Positions 1 through 7,432 of a stretch of DNA of 64,000 bases are shown one piece after another. The translations under genes and the position numbers were made by a program. Position 1 is the first letter of the stretch, and every line of letters begins with the position of its first letter. The stretch comes from Bdellovibrionota bacterium (GTDB taxonomy: Bacteria; Bdellovibrionota; UBA1018; CAUJDS01): assembly GCA_963169695.1 (NCBI GenBank), contig CAUJDS010000060.1, positions 190,780 through 254,779 on the forward strand, given 5' to 3'. Under the pieces are notes generated by a model. It was not told where the DNA came from. It made no database searches and saw only the letters and a list, made by a program, of their open reading frames with translations.

Positions 1-131
1 GGCGCAGGCCGAATTTCTCCGGGTGCATCAAATTTCTCATTTTGAGATTTTTATAAAGCCCATTGAATTTAGATACTTAGGCGAAAGTGGCCGAGTGCCT
101 ATTCAGAAAACTTGTTTTTCCAAGGTTTTTC

Positions 132-362
132 ATGGAAAATAAAGTTATGGAAAAACAAGCCACTCTGTCCACGAGCATTGATTCTGATCTTAAAAAAGCG
201 TTAGCGGCATTTTGTAAAAAGCGAGGTCTTAAAATTCAAAGCGTAGTAGAAAATGCCATTCGCGAGCAACTCGAAGACGAAATTGATCTGGCAGACTATG
301 ACCTACGAAAAGGAGAAGAAGAGATTTCACTCGCTTTGGTTATTAAGAAAATTAAAAAATGA
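132..362 (+). CDS. Antitoxin of a type II toxin-antitoxin pair (ribbon-helix-helix-like)
   Basis: A small protein of 76 residues expected to bind and neutralise the toxin encoded immediately downstream and to repress its own promoter. The N-terminal half (ATLSTSIDSDLKKAL, then a helix with KIQSVVENAI) looks like a ribbon-helix-helix DNA-binding fold, and the acidic tail would wrap the toxin. I chose the ATG at 132 because AAGG lies six bases upstream; an earlier in-frame ATG at 87 has no such site. The stop overlaps the toxin start by four bases (ATGA), the usual arrangement for such pairs. The exact antitoxin family is not clear from sequence alone. Confidence 0.72.
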   Translation: MENKVMEKQATLSTSIDSDLKKALAAFCKKRGLKIQSVVENAIREQLEDEIDLADYDLRKGEEEISLALVIKKIKK

Positions 363-631
363 GTTTGAGAGTTTACCAGGTTGTTTTTAAAAAGAGCGCG
401 GCAAAAGAGCTGCAAGGTTTACCTCAAAGAATTCAGCAGAGAATTTTAGACGCTGTTCAGCTTCTTTCTTTAAATCCTTATACTGAATTACTTCAGATAA
501 AAAAGATGAAAGGTGCAGATTCGCTTTATCAAGTGCGCATTCAAAATTATAGAGTCATTTACCTGATCGAAAACCAAATAATTAAAATCACGATAATCAA
601 AATTGGTCACCGCAAAGAAGTTTACGACTAG
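359..631 (+). CDS. RelE/ParE-family toxin
   Basis: A 90-residue basic protein with the RelE/ParE pattern: an N-terminal strand (YQVVFKKSAAKEL), the helix pair QRIQQRILDAV, the central K-MKG--LYQVRIQNYRVIY segment and a C-terminal IKIGHRKEVYD. RelE members cleave mRNA in the ribosomal A site, whereas ParE members poison gyrase. The ending with H-R---VY is typical of the RelE side. It overlaps the antitoxin by four bases. It lies next to a decayed dehydrogenase fragment, suggesting the pair came in with, or survived, a rearrangement. The domain is full length, so it is probably active. Confidence 0.82.
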   Translation: MSLRVYQVVFKKSAAKELQGLPQRIQQRILDAVQLLSLNPYTELLQIKKMKGADSLYQVRIQNYRVIYLIENQIIKITIIKIGHRKEVYD

Positions 632-660
632 GCGAAGACGTGCAAGGCAATAGTGGAAGG

Positions 661-793
661 AGGCTGGGAGTTGCGGAGCTGTCGGATATTGCGAAGGCAG
701 TGGCATTTTTTGGCCATGCCTGCAGCTAGCTATATTACTAGTGTCGTACTTGCCGTCGATGGAGGATACCTGGCTCAAGGTGGGCTAGGTTAG
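661..793 (+). pseudogene. Frameshifted 3' remnant of a short-chain dehydrogenase/reductase
   Basis: Two reading frames in succession give the end of a classical SDR. Frame one (about 661-720) reads LGVAELSDIAKAVAFF, matching the conserved helix before the C-terminal strand. Frame two (722-793) reads AASYITSVVLAVDGG, the SDR C-terminal signature, then YLAQGG and a stop. A frame change near 715-725 breaks the gene, and no N-terminal Rossmann region is present upstream, where the toxin gene sits. The ending resembles, but is not the same as, that of the intact SDR at 60998-61741. It is a dead fragment left by deletion or insertion. Confidence 0.75.
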
Positions 794-860
794 TAGAGCG
801 GAGACTATTAGCCGATCTGATAATTAGAGCGAATTGGACTTCGAACGAGTATCCAACTGA

Positions 861-912
861 CGCTATCCCCTTCGGGTAAGTACGTGGGACCCTTACAATG
901 AAAGGGATAGCG
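861..912. repeat. Nested inverted repeat (9-bp perfect arms)
   Basis: CGCTATCCC at 861-869 is exactly mirrored by GGGATAGCG at 904-912. Inside the 34-base loop a second pair, GTAAG (876-880) and CTTAC (892-896), can form. It lies between the dehydrogenase remnant and the end of the hibernation-factor gene transcribed towards it. There is no T-tract, so a classical intrinsic terminator is not supported. It could be a structured RNA end, a protein-binding palindrome or part of a small repeat family. The rest of 794-981 shows nothing recognisable. Confidence 0.5.
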
Positions 913-981
913 GCAGCTTGGATTTGCGGTGGAGAGGTATTTCCCTCCGTTTTTTTTATCAGTTTGAGGACGGTTCTAATT

Positions 982-1356
982 TTAAATGGCTCTTCTTCGT
1001 TGCTCAAACTCTTGACGCGAGATCCTTCGAGCCTGAGCTCGGTTTTTCACTCGCCTTCGATCACCAAAGCGATTGAGTCGTTCAAGCATATGATCGATGA
1101 CCTCCGCGAGCGCCACATAACTGTTAGCATTCGCCTTTTGTACGGTAATTCCATGATACCTACCTCCGGATACATGGAGCTTCACCTTAAAGTAGTCTGG
1201 GCCTGGTTGAGTTGGAGAGTTTTCCATTTCTAAGGTGACTTGAATTTTGCTCTCAGCCAAATTAGGAAACTTCTCTCGCAAGGCTTCCACTCGCGATGTG
1301 ACCGCGTCTCTAGCTAATTCAGACTTTTCTATGCTTTTAAATTTGATAAGAATCAT
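982..1356 (-). CDS. Ribosome hibernation promotion factor-like protein (HPF/RaiA family)
   Basis: A 124-residue protein with the HPF/RaiA fold: the first strand (MILIKFKSIEKSELARDAV), a long helix, then two strands (KIQVTLEME and DYFKVKLHV) and a second helix ending in a very basic tail (RFGDRRRVKNRAQARRISR). Family members bind the 30S decoding site and silence ribosomes under stress. The size matches the short HPF type, without the dimerisation domain of long HPF. Its ATG overlaps the end of the upstream eRF1-like gene by four bases, so both are likely made together. The basic tail probably contacts rRNA. Divergence from textbook HPF leaves the exact subfamily open. Confidence 0.8.
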   Translation of the reverse strand: MILIKFKSIEKSELARDAVTSRVEALREKFPNLAESKIQVTLEMENSPTQPGPDYFKVKLHVSGGRYHGITVQKANANSYVALAEVIDHMLERLNRFGDRRRVKNRAQARRISRQEFEQRRRAI

Positions 1357-2483
1357 AGTACCTGTCCTTTATTTTGGGTTGATAGAGTTTTTTCTGCATC
1401 GGGTCTCGGGCCATCCAAAATTGCCAAAATCGGACCGCCCTTTGGTATTTCATCCCTAGATGCAACAATCACTTCTCCCCCGTGACTTAGGACGATCTGT
1501 GCTAAGTCGTCCAGGAGGTCGTCGTCTTCGTGGTCGAGATCGAAAGGATGAATTTCAATGCTTCCTGTTTTAGGGTCAATTTTTCCAAAGATGTTCAGTT
1601 CATCCGTCACGAGTAGCTTCCGAACCCTTCCCTGTACAGCGGCCTTCGATATTTCAAAAAGGTCCTTTCGAACCTTTCTAGATTCTTCAGCAACGCGAAA
1701 GTCGAACAAGTACCTTTCGAGGTGATCTTTCGCTTCAGCTTTCATGATTTTTCTTATTGATGAACAGATAACGCTGACGCTGTGTTCGCTGAATATATGA
1801 ATGACCGGCGTTTTGATTGCGTTCGTATACCTCAGTCGTCGACTCATCTTTGCCACCAGAGATTTTTCTCCCGACAAAAAAAGTTTCGGCTTAGTATTTC
1901 TGGTCAATTGAGAAAGCCATAGATTTAGCCAAGCAATAGTTTCTTTCTCTTTTGCTAGTCTTGCATTGAAGTCACTTAAATTGAGTCTATCGGTATAGGA
2001 TGACTCTTCATTTAGTGTATCAGGGAATAACATTGAATCGACTAGCTTGAAGGTGCTCTGGCTCCCCAAGTAGAGGGAGGCCGCATTTTTTTCGAGTGCC
2101 AATACCAAAAATTCTTTGTCGGTTTGCATCCATTTCAGAATCGGCTTTACATGAAAGCTAGTGGCTACATAGCAGGCCGCTTTGACTCGAATAGGAATGT
2201 TGAGCAGTCTGAAATATTCCTGATTACGAAATATCGCGATATTGCCCTTAAGTTCTTTGAAGATTCGAGCGTCTTCTAGGAGTGAGCTAAGCGGCTCCAG
2301 AAACTTCTCTCTCTCCTCAGTGTTTAGCACTGGGTCAAGCCACTCCGATGCCTTAGTGATGGATTCTTGAAGTTGATTTTTTAGATCGATGAGGTCACCT
2401 CGGTTGTCGAGGTAGATCGTGAGATGGATACCTTGATCAGATTCAAGCAGGGGCTTTAGAGTCATCTTTATTGAAGCAATCAT
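1353..2483 (-). CDS. Bacterial eRF1-like protein (baeRF family, related to the Balon hibernation factor)
   Basis: A 376-residue protein of the archaeo-eukaryotic release-factor-like group found in bacteria. The C-terminal third (KLLVTDELNIFGKIDPKTG, then DDDLLDDLAQIVLSHGGEV and IPKGGPILAIL) has the L7Ae-like domain pattern of eRF1 domain 3. No GGQ peptidyl-release motif is visible, so it should not hydrolyse peptidyl-tRNA. Relatives such as Balon occupy the ribosomal A site in dormant cells. I start it at the ATG at 2483 because AGGAG sits five bases upstream; a longer ORF runs to 2513. It is translationally coupled to an HPF-like gene, which supports a role in ribosome hibernation or rescue. 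Assignment to baeRF family 3 is likely but made by eye. Confidence 0.75.
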   Translation of the reverse strand: MIASIKMTLKPLLESDQGIHLTIYLDNRGDLIDLKNQLQESITKASEWLDPVLNTEEREKFLEPLSSLLEDARIFKELKGNIAIFRNQEYFRLLNIPIRVKAACYVATSFHVKPILKWMQTDKEFLVLALEKNAASLYLGSQSTFKLVDSMLFPDTLNEESSYTDRLNLSDFNARLAKEKETIAWLNLWLSQLTRNTKPKLFLSGEKSLVAKMSRRLRYTNAIKTPVIHIFSEHSVSVICSSIRKIMKAEAKDHLERYLFDFRVAEESRKVRKDLFEISKAAVQGRVRKLLVTDELNIFGKIDPKTGSIEIHPFDLDHEDDDLLDDLAQIVLSHGGEVIVASRDEIPKGGPILAILDGPRPDAEKTLSTQNKGQVL

Positions 2484-2593
2484 TTGTTCTCCTAAGGGTC
2501 TCAGTGAAGGCACCTTGCCCTCACTTGAACTACTTTACGGAGAAAACGTAAATTGCTAAAATAGATAAAAACTCTTATGTGTATTGTAAAAGG

Positions 2594-3478
2594 CTATACA
2601 ACAAATGTGTCCCTGAGTTTTGATGCGATGCGATTTTCTATTTTTCTATGGGCCGATATGAGGAAAAGCTCTTCGTGAACTCCTTGAAGCCTTCCTATTT
2701 CAACCAGCTCTCCCTGCAAAACTTGATCTGTTACGGTGTGGGTTGCAGCTGGTATGAGGCCTAGTGCGCTCGTTGCAATGAGCTTTTTGAGAGAAATGTC
2801 TTGGCTTTCAACTATGATGTTGAGGTCAATTTTGTTTAATTTTGCCCAGTGATCGAGATCTTGTCTGAGCCGACTGTCGTAAGTCGGAAGCACCATCGGC
2901 TGTCCGGAAATGGACTTTGGAAAGCCTTTTCTCAATGATTTGAATTTTGGTGCTCCATAAAATGCTACATTCTTCTTAGTAATAGATCTTGGATAGAGTC
3001 CCTTACTATCAGTGCCTGAAGGTAAAAAGTTAGTCACCATCAAATCCATACTGTGTGCGCTCAGTTCTCTGAGTAATTCGTCAGACTTGCCCTCTGATAA
3101 AGTGATTTGACACGGTGAAATTCTAAAAGCTTGTTTGACAAGCTGTAATACTATTTGCTTAGGTACACTATCAAGTGCTCCGAGGTGAAGTGAGGGCTTG
3201 TGGGGCTTGATTCTATCATGAAGCACCTCGTACATTTCGGACCCCATTTTAAATATATTTTTAGCGTAATCGAGTGCGACCTTTCCTTGCTCTGTGAGTA
3301 CAAGCTTTCGATGGTTCCTCTCGAAGAGTTGAACTCCAAGTGTGTCTTCGAACTTCATTAGTTGAGCAGACAGGGTAGGTTGCCCAAGTCGCAATTTTGC
3401 TGCCGCTTTGGATACCGTTCCTTCTTCGGCGATAGTCTTGAAGTAGAAAAGATGGTGATAGTTGAGCCAAGGGTTCAT
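2594..3478 (-). CDS. nhaR: NhaR-like LysR-family transcriptional regulator
   Basis: A 294-residue LysR regulator. The winged helix-turn-helix is at the N-terminus (LNYHHLFYFKTIAEEG, SKAAAKLRLGQPTLSAQL), followed by the inducer-binding domain from about residue 90. The opening WLNYHHL-YF and LGQPTLSAQ are characteristic of NhaR, which activates the sodium/proton antiporter gene in response to Na+. An antiporter gene lies about 1.2 kb away beyond a TerC gene, read in the opposite direction, which fits. The start is supported by GAGG a few bases upstream. It probably acts in the 3479-3595 spacer. Confidence 0.85.
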   Translation of the reverse strand: MNPWLNYHHLFYFKTIAEEGTVSKAAAKLRLGQPTLSAQLMKFEDTLGVQLFERNHRKLVLTEQGKVALDYAKNIFKMGSEMYEVLHDRIKPHKPSLHLGALDSVPKQIVLQLVKQAFRISPCQITLSEGKSDELLRELSAHSMDLMVTNFLPSGTDSKGLYPRSITKKNVAFYGAPKFKSLRKGFPKSISGQPMVLPTYDSRLRQDLDHWAKLNKIDLNIIVESQDISLKKLIATSALGLIPAATHTVTDQVLQGELVEIGRLQGVHEELFLISAHRKIENRIASKLRDTFVV

Positions 3479-3595
3479 ATAGCCTCGCTACTTCTTATAT
3501 CGCATTTAATGATACAAAACAATTGCAATATCGATTGGAAAGATGGATCACTTTTAGTGATAATAGGGACAATTCATTTCGAAGGAGTAGTGCAG
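3479..3595. promoter_or_regulatory. Divergent control region between nhaR and terC
   Basis: This 117-base AT-rich spacer separates the divergently transcribed LysR regulator from the TerC gene and so must hold both promoters. LysR proteins commonly autoregulate from such a spacer, binding T-N11-A sites. I cannot single out one convincing operator by eye. AAGGAG at 3582-3587 is the ribosome-binding site that fixes the GTG start of the TerC gene. Confidence 0.5.
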
Positions 3596-4609
3596 GTGAT
3601 TCTTTTTCCGATTTCAGAATATTGGTGGTTCTACTTAGGATTTACTTTGTTTGTCCTGGTGGTTCTTGCTCTGGATCTTGGGGTGTTTCATAAAAAGGCT
3701 CACGAAGTCAGCTTCAAAGAAGCCTCGATTTGGACCAGTATCTGGGTAGGTTTGGCGCTAGTCTTTAACTGGTTGTTTTACCTGTTCGCTAAATATCAAT
3801 TCACTACCCATGATCGTTACACTTCCATAGAGGGGTTTGACCCGAACGGTCAGGCAAGAGCAACGGCGCTCGAGTTTCTAACGGGCTTTGTGGTCGAAAA
3901 ATCGCTCGCAATTGACAATGTTTTTATTTTTGCGGTTGTATTTTCCTATTTTGGAGTTCCCAAAATTTTTCAACATCGGGTTTTGTTCTGGGGAATTTTG
4001 GGAGCACTTGCTTTTAGGGGTGTCTTTATCGCGATGGGTTCAGTCCTTCTTCAATACCACTGGGTAGTTGTATTTTTTGGGGTACTTCTGATTCTTACAG
4101 GAATCAAAATGTTTTTTGTGGGAACCAAATCTCAGAATTTGGAAAATAGTTTCATTGTTCGTATGCTCAAGAAGCTATTTAGAATTCACCCCAAAATAGA
4201 AGGCCAGAAGTTTTTTGTTAGGCGACATGGTTTGATTTATGGAACTCCCCTATTTCTGGCGCTAGTTTTCTTGGAGCTGAGCGATATTATTTTTGCGGTT
4301 GACTCTGTCCCTGCAATTTTCTCTCTCACCAAAGAGCCATTGATTGTTTTTACTTCTAATATCTTTGCAATGCTTGGGCTTCGTTCGATGTATTTCATGT
4401 TGGCTGGCGTGATGGATAAATTTGTCTACATCAAGTTCGGGCTTGCTGCCGTGTTGGTGTTCTTGGGGTTGAAGATGGTTTGGCTTAATGAGGTATTTGG
4501 CGGGAAGTTTCCAATTCATTGGTCTTTGGGGATTATCGCTTTCCTCATTGGCTTGTCGGTCATTGCTTCCGTTGTCATCAATCGCTTTCAGGGTGAAAGA
4601 AACAGATAG
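3596..4609 (+). CDS. TerC/Alx-family integral membrane protein
   Basis: A 337-residue polytopic membrane protein. The hallmark TerC features are present: LVVLALDLGVFHKKAHEVSFKEA near the N-terminus, TGFVVEKSLAIDNVFIFAVVFSYF, and the late LELSDIIFAVDSVPAIFSLT segment, whose acidic residues in membrane helices are thought to bind Mn2+ or other cations. Length matches E. coli Alx. The GTG start at 3596 is chosen from AAGGAG eight bases upstream; no ATG fits. It sits between nhaR and nhaA on the nhaA strand, implying a joint role in alkaline pH, sodium or manganese homeostasis. No Alx-type pH riboswitch could be confirmed upstream. Confidence 0.9.
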   Translation: MILFPISEYWWFYLGFTLFVLVVLALDLGVFHKKAHEVSFKEASIWTSIWVGLALVFNWLFYLFAKYQFTTHDRYTSIEGFDPNGQARATALEFLTGFVVEKSLAIDNVFIFAVVFSYFGVPKIFQHRVLFWGILGALAFRGVFIAMGSVLLQYHWVVVFFGVLLILTGIKMFFVGTKSQNLENSFIVRMLKKLFRIHPKIEGQKFFVRRHGLIYGTPLFLALVFLELSDIIFAVDSVPAIFSLTKEPLIVFTSNIFAMLGLRSMYFMLAGVMDKFVYIKFGLAAVLVFLGLKMVWLNEVFGGKFPIHWSLGIIAFLIGLSVIASVVINRFQGERNR

Positions 4610-4704
4610 TGCAGTTGGGGATAATACTAGAACCCTGCAATTGGATTTAGTTGCGCTCGAGATAGCCTTCAGTCTTAGTTTATAAGAAAGGTAACGTCCG
4701 ACAA

Positions 4705-5862
4705 GTGACAAGCAAACATACCCAATCAAGTCTGGGCTCTATAAGCTTGGAGACCTTTTCTCTTGTGCTGCTCGTGGTGAGTTTGGGCGTAGCTTTGTTT
4801 CTTGCCAACCTAAGCACTACACAGGCTTTTTATTTTGATATCCTTCATTTTAATTTTGGCATGAGTGTGCACCTTTGGATCAATGACGGACTGATGGCCA
4901 TTTTCTTCTATCTCATAGGTCTCGAGATTAAGAAGGAGCTAGTTTCTGGTTCGCTGTCCTCAGTAAAAAAAGCGGCACTTCCGCTCTTTGCTGCCGTAGG
5001 GGGTATGCTGGTACCGGCATTGGTCTTTTCATTGATGAATAAGGAGGGCGAAGCTGCGAAGGCTTGGGGGATTCCTATGGCTACCGATATCGCCTTTGCG
5101 CTGGGAGCACTTCTCATCTTGGGGAAACGAGTACCTGCGCAGTTGCGGGCCTTGCTCCTGGCACTAGCCGTAATAGATGATTTAGGAGCAATCCTTGTCA
5201 TCGCATTCTTCTATTCATCGGGTGTTGGTCCGCTTTGGATTGCCGGCTTTGTACTCGTTGCACTTTTGCGTTGGTTGCTGGCAAGAAAGACGGAGTGGAG
5301 CTGGGCTATTCATATTTCTATGGGGTTGGTTGCTTGGTATTTCATGTTGAAGTCAGGTATCCATGCAACTTTGGCAGGCGTTATTTGGGGTTTTTTAACC
5401 CCGGACGATAAGTCAGGCCATTCTCCTTTGGATAAGGCGGTGCATGCCCTGCATCCCTGGGTGAATCTATTGATACTGCCGCTGTTTGCATTGGCTAACT
5501 CAGGATTGAAATTGCCATTACTCGGCGAGGCTTCTTCCATTTTGAGCAGTAGTCTCCTTTGGGCAATCGCTCTTGGGCTCTTTGTCGGAAAGCCAGTAGG
5601 AATCGTGGTTTCGTCCTGGATTTGCGTTCTGGGGGGCCTAGGTGAATTGCCAGCCAGGGTGAACTATAGGCATCTTTGGGGAATTGGATTTATTGCGGGA
5701 ATTGGGTTTACGATGGCTCTTTTTATTGCGCAGCTCTCACTTAAAGATCCAAACCTCCTTGATGTCTCTAAGCTGGGAATTCTGCTTGGATCAGGGCTGT
5801 CAGGAATTTTCGGAATCATGATTCTCTACTTGGCTTGCATGGCGCGTGAAATAAAGAGTTAG
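4705..5862 (+). CDS. nhaA: Na+/H+ antiporter NhaA
   Basis: A 385-residue inner-membrane antiporter exporting Na+ (or Li+) in exchange for protons. Diagnostic segments are LWINDGLMAIFFYLIGLEIKKEL, WGIPMATDIAFALGAL (the aspartate of the TDIAF motif), LALAVIDDLGAILVIA (the paired ion-binding aspartates) and LGLFVGKPVGI with the conserved lysine. The C-terminal helices LWGIGFIAGIGFTMALFIAQL complete the fold, so it looks full length. The start is a GTG. It follows the TerC gene by about 95 bases and has an NhaR-type regulator nearby, so induction by sodium and high pH is likely. Confidence 0.95.
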   Translation: MTSKHTQSSLGSISLETFSLVLLVVSLGVALFLANLSTTQAFYFDILHFNFGMSVHLWINDGLMAIFFYLIGLEIKKELVSGSLSSVKKAALPLFAAVGGMLVPALVFSLMNKEGEAAKAWGIPMATDIAFALGALLILGKRVPAQLRALLLALAVIDDLGAILVIAFFYSSGVGPLWIAGFVLVALLRWLLARKTEWSWAIHISMGLVAWYFMLKSGIHATLAGVIWGFLTPDDKSGHSPLDKAVHALHPWVNLLILPLFALANSGLKLPLLGEASSILSSSLLWAIALGLFVGKPVGIVVSSWICVLGGLGELPARVNYRHLWGIGFIAGIGFTMALFIAQLSLKDPNLLDVSKLGILLGSGLSGIFGIMILYLACMAREIKS

Positions 5863-6057
5863 GCTTGCTCCGGTGGCATTCATTGAAGGCACTTGGAGTA
5901 AAATCAGATTTCTGTCCGGAATTTTCCGAATTTATAGAATCTGCGGTGTTTGAGCAATAAAGCACGCTTCGGATTGCCCAGTGCGCAATGATTTAGTTGA
6001 CAGCTGGTTTATTTTCGATCAATAAGGAACAAGTTTTAAATAGAAAAAGGAAATATT

Positions 6058-6414
6058 ATGAAAAGTCAGATCACTGTTCTATCAATTCTTTCGGTTTTGT
6101 TGCTTTCACAAGGTTGCTCCACTGCTGAATTGTCTACCTCTGGTGGCAAGGTTGAACTAGTAAGCCAATTGGATCGTAAAGATTGCAAAAATCTTGGACC
6201 CGTATTTGGAAAAGGTGGAGGATCATTTGGTGGGAGCTTTATTTCTGATGAAAAATTGATGGAATATGCGGCCAATGACCTAAGAAACAATGCAGCGGAA
6301 AAAGGGGCAACTCACGTAGTGACCCAGACTCACCAAATGGGCCAAGCCGGTGGCCAGTATGGAAGCGCAACTTCAACTGCAACTCAGCAGGGCATTGCCT
6401 ATTCTTGTCCCTAG
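6058..6414 (+). CDS. Small lipoprotein, DUF4156-like
   Basis: A 118-residue secreted lipoprotein. A signal peptide of about 19 residues ends in the lipobox LSQGC, with cysteine 20 as the predicted lipid attachment site. The mature part contains KDCKNLGPVFGKGG and the helix LRNNAAEKGATHVV, the pattern seen in DUF4156/YjfN-type small lipoproteins, and then a glycine-, serine- and threonine-rich tail ending in YSCP. Two mature cysteines could form a disulfide. AAGG lies seven bases before the ATG and a TTGACA hexamer is at 5997-6002. Function is unknown; it stands alone. Confidence 0.75.
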   Translation: MKSQITVLSILSVLLLSQGCSTAELSTSGGKVELVSQLDRKDCKNLGPVFGKGGGSFGGSFISDEKLMEYAANDLRNNAAEKGATHVVTQTHQMGQAGGQYGSATSTATQQGIAYSCP

Positions 6415-6514
6415 AGAAGGCAATTCTGAGAGTAGATTTAGTCTTCAGCTAAAAGTTCAGAATTAACTCTAGTTTCGACTTACTTAAGTGGACCTATATT
6501 TCGAGCTTTGTGAG

Positions 6515-7432
6515 CTATGCAATAATCCTAAGAAAATTCGCTAGTGCTTCAGCGCTTCGAATGGCGCCATTGATGCTTGGCCCACCATGAGAATCTCCGG
6601 CGAGAAATAGCCCTTCGTGTGGACTACTGAATAATTCGGGGACTGATTCTTTGGGCTCGGCATAGCGCCACTTCTTGAGATGGATTTTGCGATAAGTAAG
6701 ACCGGGGGCAAAACGCAGTACTTCCTTTAGGGAAGCTGATAGGATTTCATCATCTGATTTTTCAAAATAGCTTTCACTAAATGCTGAACTGAGCGTGATG
6801 GTCCAGCCTGGTTCTGAAGTGAGTCCCTTTGCTTTTTGGTCCATGATGGAGTGAGGGGTGCTTGGTAATTGGTGATCGCATTGGGGATCTTCCACGAGAA
6901 GCACCAATGCCTTGTTATAGGCGCATTGATTTAACTTTAGGTCATACTTGATTTGACTTTGGTGAAGGATCGCAAGGGACTGAGGAAGCGGGCAAGTAAG
7001 AACCAGAGTGCGGCAAGTCCATGCAGTTCCTTGCTGGGTATGGACTTCCCAGCCGGATGCCGTTCTTACCATTCTATCGACATGAGTTTGAAGGTGAAGT
7101 TTGAGGTTTTGAGCCAAGGCCTTTGCCAAAGTGGTCATGCCTCCTTTCCCAAAGTATCTAGGAATTCCGTCTACACTCATAGGAAGTTGAAGACACTCCT
7201 CATCGCCAAAGGTGGCGTGAAAAGCCTGGGTCTCTTTCTTTAGCGTATAAAATTGAGCACCATGATCGAAGGACCCTATATCAAATCGGCGAGTAGCCAT
7301 TCTGCCACCGACTCCACGCGACTTCTCAAGAATGATCAAGGTAGTATCGCTCTGCTTTTGCAGCAAGGATGCGAGCCACAAACCACAGACGCCAGCTCCC
7401 ACAATGAGGGTGTCAACTTGATTGGGCGCCAT
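6515..7432 (-). CDS. Renalase-like FAD-dependent amine oxidoreductase
   Basis: A 305-residue flavoprotein. The N-terminus has a dinucleotide-binding fold (TLIVGAGVCGLWLASLL) followed by LEKSRGVGGRMATRR, the typical GGR-ATRR motif of renalase-like oxidases. The C-terminus closes the FAD site (GLFLAGDSHGGPSINGAIRSAEALA). Renalases oxidise isomeric dihydropyridine forms of NAD(P)H; whether this one does is inferred only from family. It overlaps the end of the upstream glycosyltransferase gene (TAATG), so both probably share a transcript, although no functional link is obvious. Confidence 0.8.
   Translation of the reverse strand: MAPNQVDTLIVGAGVCGLWLASLLQKQSDTTLIILEKSRGVGGRMATRRFDIGSFDHGAQFYTLKKETQAFHATFGDEECLQLPMSVDGIPRYFGKGGMTTLAKALAQNLKLHLQTHVDRMVRTASGWEVHTQQGTAWTCRTLVLTCPLPQSLAILHQSQIKYDLKLNQCAYNKALVLLVEDPQCDHQLPSTPHSIMDQKAKGLTSEPGWTITLSSAFSESYFEKSDDEILSASLKEVLRFAPGLTYRKIHLKKWRYAEPKESVPELFSSPHEGLFLAGDSHGGPSINGAIRSAEALANFLRIIA

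Noticed and set aside
30-52. Short palindrome near the window start (TCTCA and TGAGA) as an operator for the toxin-antitoxin genes
   Set aside because: Only five base pairs in AT-rich DNA; expected by chance.
898-1233. Plus-strand open frame overlapping the hibernation-factor gene
   Set aside because: It is antisense to a recognised HPF-like gene and has no similarity or start signal.
6422-6464. Eight-base inverted repeat (AATTCTGA and TCAGAATT) after the small lipoprotein gene as a terminator
   Set aside because: The 27-base loop is long, there is no T-tract, and no support for function is visible.
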